The position numbers were made by a program, and so were the translations under genes. From Alopecurus myosuroides (lineage: Eukaryota > Streptophyta > Magnoliopsida > Poales > Poaceae): a stretch of DNA of 64,000 nucleotides. Location: contig CM054059.1 in NCBI GenBank assembly GCA_028641055.1, positions 48,183,682-48,247,681 of the forward strand, in the 5' to 3' direction. Shown here piece by piece: positions 1 through 11,422 of this stretch; within the stretch, counting starts at the first letter, position 1, and the number at the start of each line of letters is the position of its first letter. The notes below the pieces were generated by a model, which searched no databases, had not been told where the DNA came from, and saw only the letters and a program-made list of their open reading frames with translations.

Positions 1-343
1 CTGTTAACACCATTCACTTTAGATCCAACTTCTTAAACCGTTGAGAACACCCTCGAGCACAAAACCACCATGGTTTGGTCAAATGTGGCATTCATCCTTC
101 TTCTACTAGCATAGGATGCCCGATCAATATAGAGTTGCCTATTGCGGGTCATGTATGCGAAAGCCAATGTTGTGCATGCCAACGTGGCGAAACAACCAAT
201 AACACAACCTTTGGGTGAGCAATCAGTTTTGATTAGTACAAGTGAAAATGCCACATGATACAACTGCATATAACATCACACATTTCTTTCACTAGTTTTC
301 TGAATTTTAGGGCATATTTTGCTCGTGTTAATTATGTACCACA
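1..343. other. Unassigned sequence
   Basis: I see no supportable gene here. A 78-codon open frame on the minus strand (33-269) has a hydrophobic stretch and a basic patch, but I do not recognise it and it has no splice or promoter context. Confidence 0.3.
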
Positions 344-524
344 AACTTCGAGTACATAGATGAGGCAGCGGCTTTAGCAGCAAAGGAAGAGGCACACAGA
401 AGGGCCGAAGCTGAAGCCGCATCCAATAAAGCAACCTAATGGGAAGATTTATTGAAAGACAGAGTTGTACAAAAAGTACAAGAAGAGACTGCTACGGGAA
501 AAGGAAAAAAGAAGCAGCAAACAG
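344..524 (+). pseudogene. Relic exon of a CHD3/PICKLE-type chromatin remodeller
   Basis: Read in one frame, this stretch gives an NFEYIDE motif, an Ala/Glu-rich helix, then WEDLLKDR and a GKGKKKQQ basic end. I recognise this as the segment after the helicase core of plant CHD3 proteins (PICKLE), which reads N-F-E-Y-I-D-E ... Y-W-E-(E/D)-L-L-K-D-R ... G-K-G-K-R. The codon expected for the Tyr before Trp is a TAA stop at 437-439. The exon ends in CAG followed by a good donor (GTATGT at 525). No neighbouring CHD3 exon was seen on either side. This is therefore an isolated dead exon, probably carried here by a transposon or left by a broken duplication. The family assignment rests on remembered motifs, not on a search. 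Confidence 0.6.
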
Positions 525-940
525 GTATGTATTTCTATATTTGTTCTCACTGAAATTTTTGTCTTCTTCCAATCTGCATTGTTACTGAAAACTTGCATCT
601 GTTCATAACTTTGTTTCTGTTGAATTTATATCTTCTGGTGTTACATCTATATAAGAACACAATATAGGTCAGTTCTAATCACACTTAAAGCACTTCCAGA
701 CTTCCAGTAGTGTAGCCATATCCCACTCTCCATTCCCCTCTCCACATCTCTTCACATTCCAACAGACCATCCATACCCCACTCCTATATTTTGGTAATAT
801 GTTATGAAAAACAATATATTGACGGCTATATTTCTAACCACCATGTTTCTGATTATATGCTAAAAAAGCCTCGAGTGTACAAGCACATGCATCACTCAGA
901 TAATCACACAACACAACACACATTTTGGAAATTTGAAGTG
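525..940. other. Intergenic or relic intron sequence
   Basis: The first bases are the donor side of the intron after the CHD3-like exon. Beyond that I find no acceptor plus exon continuing that gene, and no recognisable element. Confidence 0.3.
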
Positions 941-2020
941 TTAGAGCATGTCTAACAGGCCCCTTATGGCGTGGGCACCCCGTAAAATTCCGGCGGCATA
1001 CGGGGTGCGGGCCAAAACGGCCGTCTAGCAGCCCCCGTATGCTGCCCGGCCCGTACGAAAAATTTACGGGGCCTGCGAAATAGCCCCCGCCGCCCCCTAC
1101 AAGTAGTGGGTGAGGGTCGGGGTGGGGGTCCAACCCCCCACCCGCAACACTAGCTCCGCCACGCGCCGCCGCAGCTCCGGCGAGCAATCCCGCGTCCCCC
1201 GCCGCCCCATTTGTCCTTCCACTGCCCCTAACGCCTCCGCCCCTAACACCTCTGCCTCCCGGCGATGAACTCCCCCAACGGATCGAGCTCCTCCACCGGC
1301 CGCTCGAAGCGCCGCCACGAGCCGGAGACGCTCGAGGAGGCGTGGCGGCTCCACTGCAAGCATTCGTTCGCAGGGAGCCGCCGCGCCGCCTGGAAGTATG
1401 CGGCGTTCCCGGAGAACATGCCGACGTCGCTGGTCGACTACGCGGAGGGCGGCCGCTACTACTCCGTCGACCCGCCGCCGAGGCCGATGCGCGGCCCCCA
1501 ATTCGAGAAATGGCGCGCCGAATGGGAGATGCTGCAGCAGTGCAAGCGGGGCCGCGGCGGCGCAAGCGGAAGCGGAGGAGGAGGCGCGGCGGTGCAACCG
1601 GTGCCGGCGACAGCGGAGGAGGAGGAGGCCGCGTTCTTGGCAGCCGTCGAGCTGTCCAAGAAGGACGCCGAGGCAGCGGCGCGCGCGGAAGCGGAGGAGG
1701 AGGCGCGGGCCCTCGCCGACGTCGAGGCCTTCAAGGCGATGGAGGCCGTCGGCGACGTCGTCTTCATAGATTAGGCTAGGCTAGTAGATGGACGAGCTCG
1801 AGCTCGAGCTCGAGCTATGTAGCAGCAGCAATGGTGATCAAATAAAATCGACCATTGTTTTCTCCCGCGAAGTTTAAATTCGAATATACAGGCCGGCTAT
1901 AGGGGGTCTGCTAGATGAACTCGTCCATCTGAGCAAAAAAATTCATCGATTTCGTGTGCAGGGCCCTCTACACGCGATTTAGGGGGCGAAAATGTAAGGG
2001 GTCTGTTAGACATGCTCTTA
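941..2020 (+). mobile_element. Non-autonomous PIF/Harbinger-type DNA transposon
   Basis: The element runs from 944 to 2017. It has inverted termini GAGCATGTCTAACAG (944-958) and its complement (2003-2017); the match extends to about 23 bp with one mismatch. It is flanked by a TTA duplication at 941-943 and 2018-2020, which is the target preference of PIF/Harbinger. At 1,074 bp it has room for no transposase. The interior is GC-rich and carries one long ORF, so this is a gene-bearing non-autonomous copy. A short GAGCTC-type repeat lies at about 1791-1816, just after that ORF. Confidence 0.8.
1265..1774 (+). CDS. Hypothetical 169-aa protein inside the Harbinger element
   Basis: I do not recognise this protein. 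It begins with a Ser-rich, basic N-terminus (NGSSSSTGRSKRR), followed by a compact region of roughly residues 25-95 rich in Trp, Tyr and Pro. The second half is a highly charged Ala/Glu coiled-coil-like tail (residues 115-160). The frame is fully open in a 1.07-kb element and ends just before the repeat at 1791. Overlapping open frames on both strands come from the high GC content and were discarded. It may be a captured host fragment or an accessory ORF of the element. Expression is unknown, so I treat it as a possible rather than proven gene. Confidence 0.4.
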   Translation: MNSPNGSSSSTGRSKRRHEPETLEEAWRLHCKHSFAGSRRAAWKYAAFPENMPTSLVDYAEGGRYYSVDPPPRPMRGPQFEKWRAEWEMLQQCKRGRGGASGSGGGGAAVQPVPATAEEEEAAFLAAVELSKKDAEAAARAEAEEEARALADVEAFKAMEAVGDVVFID

Positions 2021-2655
2021 TGTTTGTTGTTTATTGCTGGAACTTGATGGTAACCTTGAATATTTAGGTGGGGAGGCAATGGTGTTGTGGCTACCGGCAG
2101 GGTGAGAGTTATGAGGCTGGTTACTGAAGTGCGCTAGCTAGGTGGGCTGGTATGGTGCGAACGTAGTTGCTAATCAATTGACGTTTAGACAACTAGCTCG
2201 CCCAAGTTTCATATTAATTACTTTAAGTTTGGAGGGTCATCAGGTCACAGTTTCCATTCAAATTTGCAATATAAATTTAATATAATTTGTAATTGATCCT
2301 TTATTTTAGCAATTTAGCTCATTATAAATATTTTTACTTCAAAGTCTTTATTTTTATGCCTTTCAAGTTTAATCTTGTGCTCAACTTGAACCCCGGTGGA
2401 CAAAACATTGGACCACATGATTATTCTATATGGAACTCTTCCATCTTTGATAGTTCATTATTAAGTAGGGCTTATCTACCATATTTTGACTGCCTACTTA
2501 CTTAGCCTTTCTATTTGAAAAAGATAACAAACAAAAAGTTATAGAAAAAGATACTCGCCTATGATTGGTTGTATTGTACTCTAGATTATACCTACTCATC
2601 GTCTCCTTTTCCCATTTCTTGAAAGTTCACTTCAAAATTTCAAGAGTGGGAATGC
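2021..2655. other. AT-rich sequence without recognisable gene
   Basis: Frames here are short and there are no domain motifs, terminal repeats or target duplications. Confidence 0.4.
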
Positions 2656-2765
2656 CACCTTATCCTCCTAGATGGGTGTTGCATCTTCCTGCCCTCTCTC
2701 ATGGCCTTCTCACCTTATCCTCCTAGATGGGTGTTGCATCTTCTTGCCCTCTCTCATGGCCTTCT
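2656..2765. repeat. Two-copy 55-bp tandem duplication
   Basis: The segment beginning CACCTTATCCTCC at 2656 is repeated at 2711 with a single visible mismatch (TTCCTG versus TTCTTG). The two copies are adjacent with a period of 55 bp. Confidence 0.85.
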
Positions 2766-2792
2766 TTGTCGCAATCCACCGTTGTCATTCCT

Positions 2793-3620
2793 TCTCTTTG
2801 CTTCTTAATGATCCAGATGGACTTTCGCCCGTCTACGGGTTGCTCGGTATATGGACTCGATCTCGCATCATGCATTCCCTTGTGGAGAGCCCCTGGTCTT
2901 GGCGACAGGTAGCGCCGTGCTCACAGGTGCTCTACATCTTGTGCGTTAGACGTGGTGGTGCCGACTGCCCGTATAGCTAAGGTGGCGCTCATGCGTAGGG
3001 TCGCGGATGTTGCCTTCGTGTCCTAGGCACCGAGTAAAGTCCATTTTGCTCATTTAACTCTAGAGGGCAGCGAAATCGAATATTCTTGAAGTTGGTACAT
3101 CGAGACACGCCGAAATTACTAATCTCGGTCTATCCCAACTCACTGACGTGTATGGACCCACTTGTCATATTTTGACAAAGTTTTAATCCCTTCCTCATGC
3201 ACTCTCTGCTTCTTGATGGTCTGGCTGTTCGCTTCTTCCTGGCTATGGACTACTTAGTATCTCGCCTCGATCTCACATCTTGCATTTCCTTACTAGCCGC
3301 CCCTGGCCTTGGCCTTGGCGACAGGTAGCGTTGTGCTCACATGCTCTCTACGTCCTCTGTGTGTGTCAAACGCGGTGGTGCTGACTGTCCGTGCGGCTAT
3401 GACGGTGCTCATGCGTAGGGTGGTGGATGTTGACTTTGAGTGCTATGGCGTGAAATCGAAAATCCCCGAACTTACTACAAGTCCATTATAAACATTTAGC
3501 TCGTAGGGGGCAGCGAAATAAAAAATCCCTAAGCTTGCTAGTATGTGTCTATCCCGACTATCGACTTGTTTCCGAAGAAAAACATCCCAAATAAGACAAT
3601 TAACTACTCTCAACTGCATA
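2793..3620. repeat. Diverged tandem duplication of about 420 bp
   Basis: Two blocks share the same order of landmarks: a TTGCTTCTT/CTGCTTCTT start, a GCGACAGGTAGCG core (about 2902 and 3318), a CATGCGTAGGGT block (about 2991 and 3411) and a GGGCAGCGAAAT block (about 3065 and 3508). The offset varies from about 416 to 443 bp because of small indels. Sequence between landmarks is clearly diverged. No protein is preserved in either copy. The element of origin is not recognised. Confidence 0.6.
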
Positions 3621-4119
3621 TATGGTCCACCTATCATATTCATCTTATTTCTTTTTCGAACCCAATCATTGTCTCCCAGCACATTGCATATGGCATCGAC
3701 AATTAGGGTTGATTACATTCTGCTCTCCCCAATTTCTCCTCTCTTTTGAATTTTTTTTTCTAAAATGAAGGCAATGTACTTCAAATCACTATGATAATAG
3801 AGTGGAAGGAAATATACTACAAAAAATAAGACGACGGGGTGCCCACTGGATATTAACAACTGAAACTGAAGCATATGATTTTGGGGTGGTACTACACACA
3901 CATACGAATTTCTCTAATAGAGTACAAATGTACAAAGAAAATTACTGGAATTAAGAAGACCAAAAAGAAGACCACGAGGGTACTAGATAGTAACACTTGA
4001 TAAATTGAAGCATATACACTAGTACTAGATAGTAAATGGACGAATCTTATGTCTCTCCATGAATTGCTACACACCAATATTACACTTGATAAATTGGTAT
4101 ATATATACCCCCCGATGAG
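3621..4119. other. AT-rich sequence without recognisable gene
   Basis: Short diverged repeats (GAAGCATAT, GTACTAGATAGTA) recur between 3865 and 4035, but no gene or element boundary could be fixed. The hAT homology to the right starts abruptly at about 4126. Confidence 0.35.
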
Positions 4120-4125
4120 GTGGTA

Positions 4126-6500
4126 CTAGCTAGTACAATATCGGGGCTTGCCGCAACGTCTAGAGAGCATCATCGTCATCATCAGGCAAACGCCTACACA
4201 AGTTGCTTCGTTTCCAAAAGCTTCCTTGATATTGTTCTTTGCGTTCAACATTTCTCCATAGATAAAAGCCATAGATGGCTTCACATCCCCATGAACCAAA
4301 CAAAGAAGGCTCACAAATGGCTCAAACACCTTCAAGCAAAGTGCCACTCCTTTCCAAAAAGCACCATCTATCAAGGTCATTTCTTTTCTTGCTCTTCACA
4401 ATTGGCATCTCCTCCCATGCGGTGTCAACCACCATAGCCCTTAGAGCATCATTCTTTTCACTTATGCTTTGCAAAGTAAGGAAGTTGGACGCAAATCTAG
4501 TTACCCCGGCCTTATGATATCTCTCCTCTTCATGCATTTCATCATGTATGCCAATGTCTTGTGATGAGCATAGAAGAAGATAGTGACATTCTTTGCTTGA
4601 TCGACTATGAACTTGAACTTCTTGATGTTGCCCATCCCTTGGAGCATCAAGTTGATGGTGTGAGTTGCACAAGAGCTCCAAAATATTTTTGGCCTCTTCT
4701 CAAGCAACAAGGTCTTGACAGCCATGTTATTGGAAGCATTGTCCGTCACAACTTGCATCACATGATCAGCCCCTACCACCTCAATTGCTTTGTCAACTAG
4801 TTCAAATATGACTTGCCCGGTATGTGCCACATCCGAAGTCTCCTATGATTATGTTCGTCCTCTTCATGTCCGTCCATGCATCAGTCATGATGGTGCACCC
4901 ATACTTCTTTAGATCTTCACGGTCATCTAGCATACTCTTGGTTCTTGCATATTCCTCGCTCAACAACTTCTCACGAAGCTCGTTTTGAGTAGGAGGCTCA
5001 TACCCGGGCCAAACTTTCCAATGGCCTCACTCATTTGCTTGAACTCATCATTGTCCAAAGCATTAAATGGTTAGTGTTGGAATTGCAACATAGAACATAC
5101 AATGCTACAAGAAAATAGGTGGGAGTTTACCATGTGTATACACCCATCTAGCAACATATTGTGAAGTTTGGTGCACTCTCTCCTTAAAAAGAGCCTCATT
5201 CATACTCAATTGCATCAAGGCTTCATCTTTGCTTGATTTGCCCTCAATAGGATGCACAAACTTGTCCATGGGACCTAGTTTGTTAGTATCTGAGCTTCAG
5301 CTCCCACAAGTTTGTTAGTCTCCGAGCTTGAGCTCCCAACACATACATCACCCCTTGTCGAATCATAAGTGATTCCACTTGATATATGCACATCATCTCT
5401 AACACCTTGCTCACGTTGCCTCTTTGTAAACTTCGACTCCACAACACGGTCAAAATGGCTCTTGCATTCTGCTTTGGCTTCCGGGCTAGCTTTCTGGCAT
5501 CCTTTAACATTATTATCCGTACCTGCAATGTGCAACTTCAAGCGATAGATCCATCCGGTGCTAACATGGCCACAAAAGTCACACTTTATTTTTCTCTTGT
5601 TGTTTGCATCACAATATTGGCCATACTTCCATCCGGGATCGTTCGAGTTACCCTTCAATGCCGGTGGCGGCGGCGCCATGGGTAACTCACCATCTGTCTC
5701 TCCATCAATGTTCATGTTCCCTGCATATATGCAGTAGCAGCAACAGATTAGCAGATGGACACACAACACATATATGCAGTAGCACTAGCACATTATGAAC
5801 ACACATATGTTGTAGCTGTACAAGAAGTAGAAAGTAGCCGTATAATCAAATGATCATATCTAGTGTATCTATCTGCATTCTCCATTCTGCAAACAACTGA
5901 AGCAAGCAATAGCAGTATAGCACACAACCACACACACACGGGCACATTGGGCTTGTGCCTCACCCAAGTCTTGGCCTCACCCTCACATTCACGGGTCATC
6001 CACACGGCTCACAACCTCTCTCACACACACAGACACACACGAGACAGAGAAACAAGAACCAGTAGCCAGGGAGGAGAGGGAATCAGGTGCATACCTGAGG
6101 CGAGGCGGGCGGAGAGATGAGGGAGAGAGGAGCTGGGCCGGTGGCGGAGGAGGGGTTCCCCATGGCGAGGGCGCGATACAGAGCCTAGACGAGGAAGACC
6201 TGAGAAGGAGGGCAACGTGGGCGGAGAGACGAGGAGGAGAGGTGCTGGGCCAGCGGCGGAGGAGGGGATTCCCCGTGGCGAGGGCGCGAGGAAGAGCCAG
6301 GACGAGGAGGACCCGAGGAGTAGGAGGGCGGCGCGGGCGGAGCAAGCTCGAAGCCTCCAATGGCGGCGTCGGCGGCGGAACGGATTGGGATCCCAAATCC
6401 TGGGTCGGGACTGCACGGGTGAAACTGGGAGCTCCCTTCTAACCCTATCTCCCTCCCACTCGGTGTCAATTCCCTCTCTTTCACCCCCCAATTTTTCTGC
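4126..6500 (-). pseudogene. hAT-family transposase pseudogene (BED zinc finger + DUF659), C-terminus missing
   Basis: Read on the minus strand, a GC-rich 5' exon ends at a donor near 6095 (CTCAG/GTATGC) and the next exon begins after a CAG near 5722. That exon encodes a start Met, a Pro-rich linker and a BED zinc finger (GWKYGQYC, CDFCG, LKLHIAG). Further down come GPMDKFVHP, then an FNALDNDEFKQMSEAIG block and a DUF659 stretch (VTDNASNN, CATHTINLML, 4501-4830). A TRFASNFLTL block follows, then FWKGVALCLKVFEP (to 4126). Frame breaks are clear: a near-duplication of about 35 bp around 5270-5330 shifts the frame, and one base is lost near 5008. The C-terminal hAT dimerisation domain is absent, so the element is 3'-truncated. 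The region 6500-6690 has AGCGCTT/AAGCGC motifs like hAT ends, but no matching right end was found. Confidence 0.75.
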
Positions 6501-6724
6501 TCCGCTCGATTGCATCACCCAGCGCGCAGCGAGCGCTTTTCGTCGCGGTGCTCCGCTTCAGAGCGCGGAAGCGAGCGCTTAATATCGCTTTGCGCCTAAT
6601 TGCGCGCTCAGGCCCAAAGCGAGGCGGAAACCCACCTATGTGTTTTTATCTGCTTTAAGCAGAGTAAGCGTCCGCTTTTTTGAACCTTGAGTAGGGCTAA
6701 GTATTAAGTACTCCCTCTCGTGAG

Positions 6725-7750
6725 GCTTGATAGGGTGTTCGCCACGCCGAGCTAGGAGGAGCTACATCGCGGCTGCTCCCTACGGTGTCTGGCGACGGTT
6801 GTAGCAGATCATTGCCCCCTCCTCTTGGACTGCACCACACAATCCTTGGGTCCGAAGCGTTTCCGGTTCGAGCGCTTCTGGCTGAGGCTCGAGGGCTTCA
6901 GTGAGGTGGTGGCCGCCGCATGGGGCGAAGTTGATGGGGACCCCGATCCCTTCCGTCGTCTCATAACTAGGCTGAAACGCACGTCGCGTAAGCTTATGAG
7001 CTAGAGTGATGTTAGCCTGCAGCTCAGGACATCGCAGGAGGTTGTCCTCCGGCTGGATGTCGCCATGGAGTCCCGTCAGCTTTCCCCTGACGAGCTCCAA
7101 CTCCGGGCTATGCTCAAGAGGACATACCTTGTGTTGACATCCCTGGAGCGCACGATTTCCCGTCAGCGGGCCAAGATCTCCTTGCTCCGGGAGGTAGATG
7201 CGAATACGACCTTCTTCCACCATCACGCCTCATACCGCTGGCAGAAGAACATTATCCATGGATTCCAGGTTGGTGGCACTAGGGTCTCGGACCACGCCGC
7301 GATGGCTGAGGCCTCCTTCACCCACTTCGAGAGCCTGCTCGGCTCATCGAGGGACCAAGAATTCTCGCTTGACCTAGACTTTTTAGGCCTGGACGCCGAG
7401 GACCTCTCTGGACTCGAGGCTCCCTTCTCGGAGGAGGAGGTTTGGGAGGTGGTTAGGAGACTCCCACACGGGAAGGCGCCTGGACCCGACGGGTTCACAG
7501 GTGAGTTCCTACATAGCTGTTGGGGGTGGTGAAGGGCGACTTTATGGCTTCCTTCGATAAACTCTTCACGATGTGCGTGGTGCGGTTTCCAGGGCTTAAA
7601 TATGGCCTTGTTGATTCTGCTGCCCAAACGACCAGATGCGGATACACTCGGTGATTATCGGTCTATCAGCCTGATACATGTCTTCGCTAAGCTGGCAGCC
7701 AAGGCGCTCGCGTCAAGGCTCGTACCTAGGGTGGGGCTGCTGGTTGACAG
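6725..7750 (+). pseudogene. LINE (L1-type) reverse transcriptase fragment
   Basis: This is the ORF2 linker and start of the reverse transcriptase domain of a plant non-LTR retrotransposon. The longest open part (7065-7532) contains FFHHHASYRW, an SEEEVWEVV stretch and the hallmark LPHGKAPGPDGF. After a frameshift near 7532 the homology goes on in another frame with FDKLFTMC, then LLILLPKRPDADTLGDYRSI and AKLAAKALASRL up to 7748, where it is cut by the LTR starting at 7751. Upstream (about 6800-7064) more linker sequence is readable with stops. The catalytic YADD box lies beyond the break and is absent, so this is a dead 5'- and 3'-truncated copy. Confidence 0.8.
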
Positions 7751-9077
7751 TGTTGGGAATATGCCCTAGAGGCAATCATGTATGATGTAATTCCCAATGT
7801 ATTCATAAAGTTATTAAGTTGTCCTTTGGTTTGAACATCTGATATATGTCATTGAATATGTGGTTCGATTGTGGAACTATGTATTCATGTTGTTCATACT
7901 AATTGTCCTTGGTCATTAAGGTTGTGCTGGACACACACCCTAGACTAATGTGAGTGTTGGCTGATGACACGGTTCCACTTGTCATGGGCATGGTGATGCC
8001 ATTCCAACGATCACTGACTTGGCTAAAGAGTTTAGCAAGTCGTACTGACCCACATTGAGATGCAACGAGCAAGTCGTCATTTCCATGTCTCAATCAATGT
8101 AATCCTTAGACCTGAGGTTGTTGCACAATCCGAGTTGTGGATCACCGACTTAGGTTCTGTTTAACGCTGCTTTGTGACAAGGCATCTATAAAGGCAGAGT
8201 TCGGGTCGAATGAGAAACAAGCTGCGTGATGTGGATAATCAAGATGGGATTTTGCCCCTCCAAATGGAGAGATATTCTCTGGGCCCTCTCGAGTGATATG
8301 ATTCAGGAAGCATGGCCATGCGCGACTCAGTTAAGTGTTAACTGTGTATGTTGACTAAGAGTTAGTCAGATGAATCACATATCACGGACCGAGAAGAGAG
8401 TTGAACTATTTAAGGGATGACGATAAATCGCCTATATTTCAACAAGGTATATCGTGAGGCAAAAGGGACTAAGATGAATATCACATTGAAAGGTATGTCG
8501 TCATGACTCTATGACACTTGGGAGTCGGCACGTTCTGCTAGGAGCCGCTACCGACTGATCGATTGTGAGTTGGACTCCAATCGTGTCCAAGTCGCCATGA
8601 GCCTCCAGGGTTGCACACTTAAGAGCGGGAGCGAGTATTGGTCGGGTTGGACCCGAACCGGAAATGAACTGAGTTTGTGAGTCGGACTCACAGAGGGAAT
8701 GAGCCACAAGTGTTGTGAAGCCCAATACCATTCGCTATATAAAGAGGGGCGCAGGTTGCCCAGCGGGCACGTTAGTCCACTCCCATGCGTTGGGAACCCT
8801 AGCCCCACTCAGTCCAGCCGTCGCACCGGACCTAACAGTCCGCCGTCGGAGCTCCTCCTCGTACGTGTGGATACCGACAGAGGTGTTGTACGTTCAGCAC
8901 TTTTACGTTCGCGGGATCGGATCGGCTGGATCGGATCGTGGACTGCACTGCCCCGACGCGCTTCATCGATAATCCGCAACCGCGCGTCTAGTGGTAATCA
9001 TCGTGGCCTTCTACCTCGGCTAGATCTTGGAAGTACCGCGTAGGAAAAGTTTTTGTTTATCTCTACGCGTCCCAACA
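7751..9077 (+). mobile_element. Copia-type LTR (5' LTR, about 1.33 kb)
   Basis: The LTR begins TGTTGGGAATATGCCCTAG, closely like the start of the Triticeae BARE-1/Angela group, and ends CCCAACA at 9077 (TG...CA ends). It is followed after one base by TGGTATCAGAGC (9079-9090), the primer-binding site complementary to initiator methionine tRNA. It sits inside the LINE fragment. A TATATAAAG core at about 8738 is a plausible LTR promoter. No second LTR was found in the window. Confidence 0.8.
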
Positions 9078-10330
9078 GTGGTATCAGAGCGGTAGCTTCT
9101 GGTATTAGGCCCGAGATCCGTACATATGTGATATGTAGTTAGCGTTAGATGTGATCTAATTGTTGTTTTGATGGTCGGTCTATGAGATAGATCGGTTTTA
9201 TACAAGGTTGATTGGATCAATCATACTCGGGGTTAATGGATGATCTGGTTTCCGTGATCATACTGCTAAGGTCGTGAAACAACTTACCCCTACCGGTCGG
9301 TTTCCGCCATCGGGGTATACCGTGACACATAAATCCAGTTGCGGTGATCGAAGATCAAAGAGTTTGATCGAATCGGAATACGGATCAGATTTGGGTAAAA
9401 TTGTTTTATCCGATGATGAAATCCATAATCGGAATGCAGATGAGATCTGCGTTTTCCAAAATCGTCGGACCGCCGGCTTCGCCCTGTCGTAGCGCCTTAG
9501 ATGTTGTTGCGAGTTTCACAACGCCGGTAGATATCGTATCTATGCATAAATTGTTTTTGCAGGAAGTTGTGAATGGTATGGCTTATGTGCATGTGATGTG
9601 TGTAATCCATACATGATCTGCGTATCATGTTTTTGTCAGCCGGCTGGAGCCTAGGTGCTGTCATTTTATTGTATACCGGCCTACGTGTCGGATTCTCTAT
9701 GTAAATTTTCATTTACTAGCTAATGTAGCTTGTTGGAGAACCCGGAAGGCATGCAAGCCGATGTACAAGTCGGCTACATGGAGTAAGATGGCACATGACA
9801 AGAGTTGGCACGAGTCGACTTACAAGCTTCGTGGAGATGGAGATCACCATGAAGAGAGCCATACCATTTCACATTATAATTGCTTTATTTGTGTTATCGT
9901 TATGTCTCTATTTACCTCTATTTAGATAGTTGGTAGATTTTAATCCCTCAAAGAAGGTCTAGTCGGTCGCCCCGCCAGTGCTGCACCATCACAAGTCGGA
10001 CATTCTTGGTAGTGGGCTCATGAAATTGAGGTGCTACCAATTCTTTCCGATTAGGTGGGTTTGAGTCGGACTCTTACAAGCAGAAACACTTGGTAATCTA
10101 GACGAGTCCATCACAACGGTTGTGGGGCTCGGGGCGAGGAAGGTTGGGAGCCGGGGCATGTGATGCCACCCAACCAACAGGAGTCATATAGGGATACGAT
10201 TGGCAAGGTGTTGCCTACCTAGATCACTTGACGGCTACGGGTGAAGAGTTTCCTACTACGTTTTTATCAATAGGATTTGTCCTTACTTAACCTGGACGTG
10301 ACGTACAGGTGACTCAACGTGATAGGGAAA
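9078..10330 (+). mobile_element. Internal leader of the copia-type element, no gag or pol
   Basis: The region starts with the methionine-tRNA primer-binding site at 9079-9090 and continues as untranslated-leader-like sequence. I find no gag zinc knuckle, protease, integrase or reverse transcriptase motif. The element is either internally deleted or a large non-autonomous derivative. The right boundary is approximate, placed where sequence becomes AT-rich and unlike the leader. Confidence 0.5.
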
Positions 10331-10524
10331 ATACGTGCTAGGCATATATATAAAACATAAATTCAATATAGGTACACACAGTTATGTGAGAAAATATATT
10401 AAAATAAAATATTGATGCAAGTACAATATAATGGAAATTTATCTACAAAAAGCTTCCTATCATGTCTGCACTCTTTACCCCGCGATAGAAAAATCCTCAA
10501 ATTTGAACATCCATGCAATAAGAT
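10331..10524. other. AT-rich spacer
   Basis: No recognisable gene or terminal repeat lies between the copia internal region and the LINE C-terminal fragment. Confidence 0.35.
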
Positions 10525-11422
10525 TATCATATAATCTCTTGAATGGAGAAGAATTTGTAGATCAACCTCTAAGGGGGGCTTGGGTGTGAAAGACCTAAGG
10601 AAACAAAATATTGGTCTCCTTACTAAGTGGTGGTGGAAACTTGAGACTAAAAAGGGGTTGTGGCAGGAGATTATTAAGGCAAAATATCTTAAAAATAAAA
10701 CAGTGGCTAATGTGGGGGTGAGATTCCATGATTCTCCAGCATGGAAGAACTTGTTGAAGGTGAAAGAGATTTATATGTCAGGAAGGAAAATTGTTTTGAA
10801 GAGAGGGGACCTGGTGAGGTTATGGTTAGACCCATGGCTCGAGGATAGACCTCTAGCAGAGGTGTTTCCTATGCTTTTTAATATTTGTCAGCAACAGGAG
10901 ATCACTGTGGGTGATTGTTCTGTTAGGAACTTTGAGTTGACATTCAGACGTCGGCTTTTTCCTGAGATTAAAGAGAATTGAGAGAAAATTCAGGAGACGG
11001 CGAGGAGGGTGAACCTGGGTGATATTGATGATCAGGTGGTTTGGCAGCACAACAAAAATGGGAAACTTTCTACAAAGTCGGTTTATAAGTATCTTGAGAA
11101 AATTGTGGCAGGCCCAAACCTCAAGTGGTTGTGGAAAGCTAAGTTGCCACTGAAAATTAAAATTTTCATGTGGCAAGTCCTCCAGGACGCTGTTCTGACT
11201 CGACATCAGATGAAAAAGAGAAATTGGTTGGGGAATCATGTGTGTTCCTTTTATAAGTAGATCGAGACTAACAATCACCTTTTCTTCTCCTGTGTTACAG
11301 CGAAATTAGTGTGGGGTACTTTGGGAGGGGTCTTTGGTACCCAAACGTACCCAAAAACTTTGTGGCAATGTCTCATTTGGTTTTATTCTGTGTGGCCGGG
11401 TGGAAGAAAGTACTATACCCTT
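10525..11422 (+). pseudogene. LINE ORF2 C-terminal region, part 1 (before CACTA insertion)
   Basis: The frame begins EWRRICRSTSKGGLGVKDL, the standard plant LINE sequence after the reverse transcriptase, and continues through GLWQEIIKAKYL, RGDLVRLWLDPWL and WLWKAKLPLKIKIFMW to the zinc-binding zf-RVT region (LFFSCVTAKLVW). Stops at 10979-10981 and 11258-11260 break it. The upstream reverse transcriptase core is missing. At 11,423 a CACTA element interrupts the protein; it resumes at 19,543 in the same frame once the transposon and one copy of the CTT duplication are removed. Family and orientation agree with part 2. Confidence 0.8.

Noticed and set aside
33..269. 78-codon minus-strand frame at the window start
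   Set aside because: No recognisable family, no splice or promoter context; may be part of an element that extends beyond the window.
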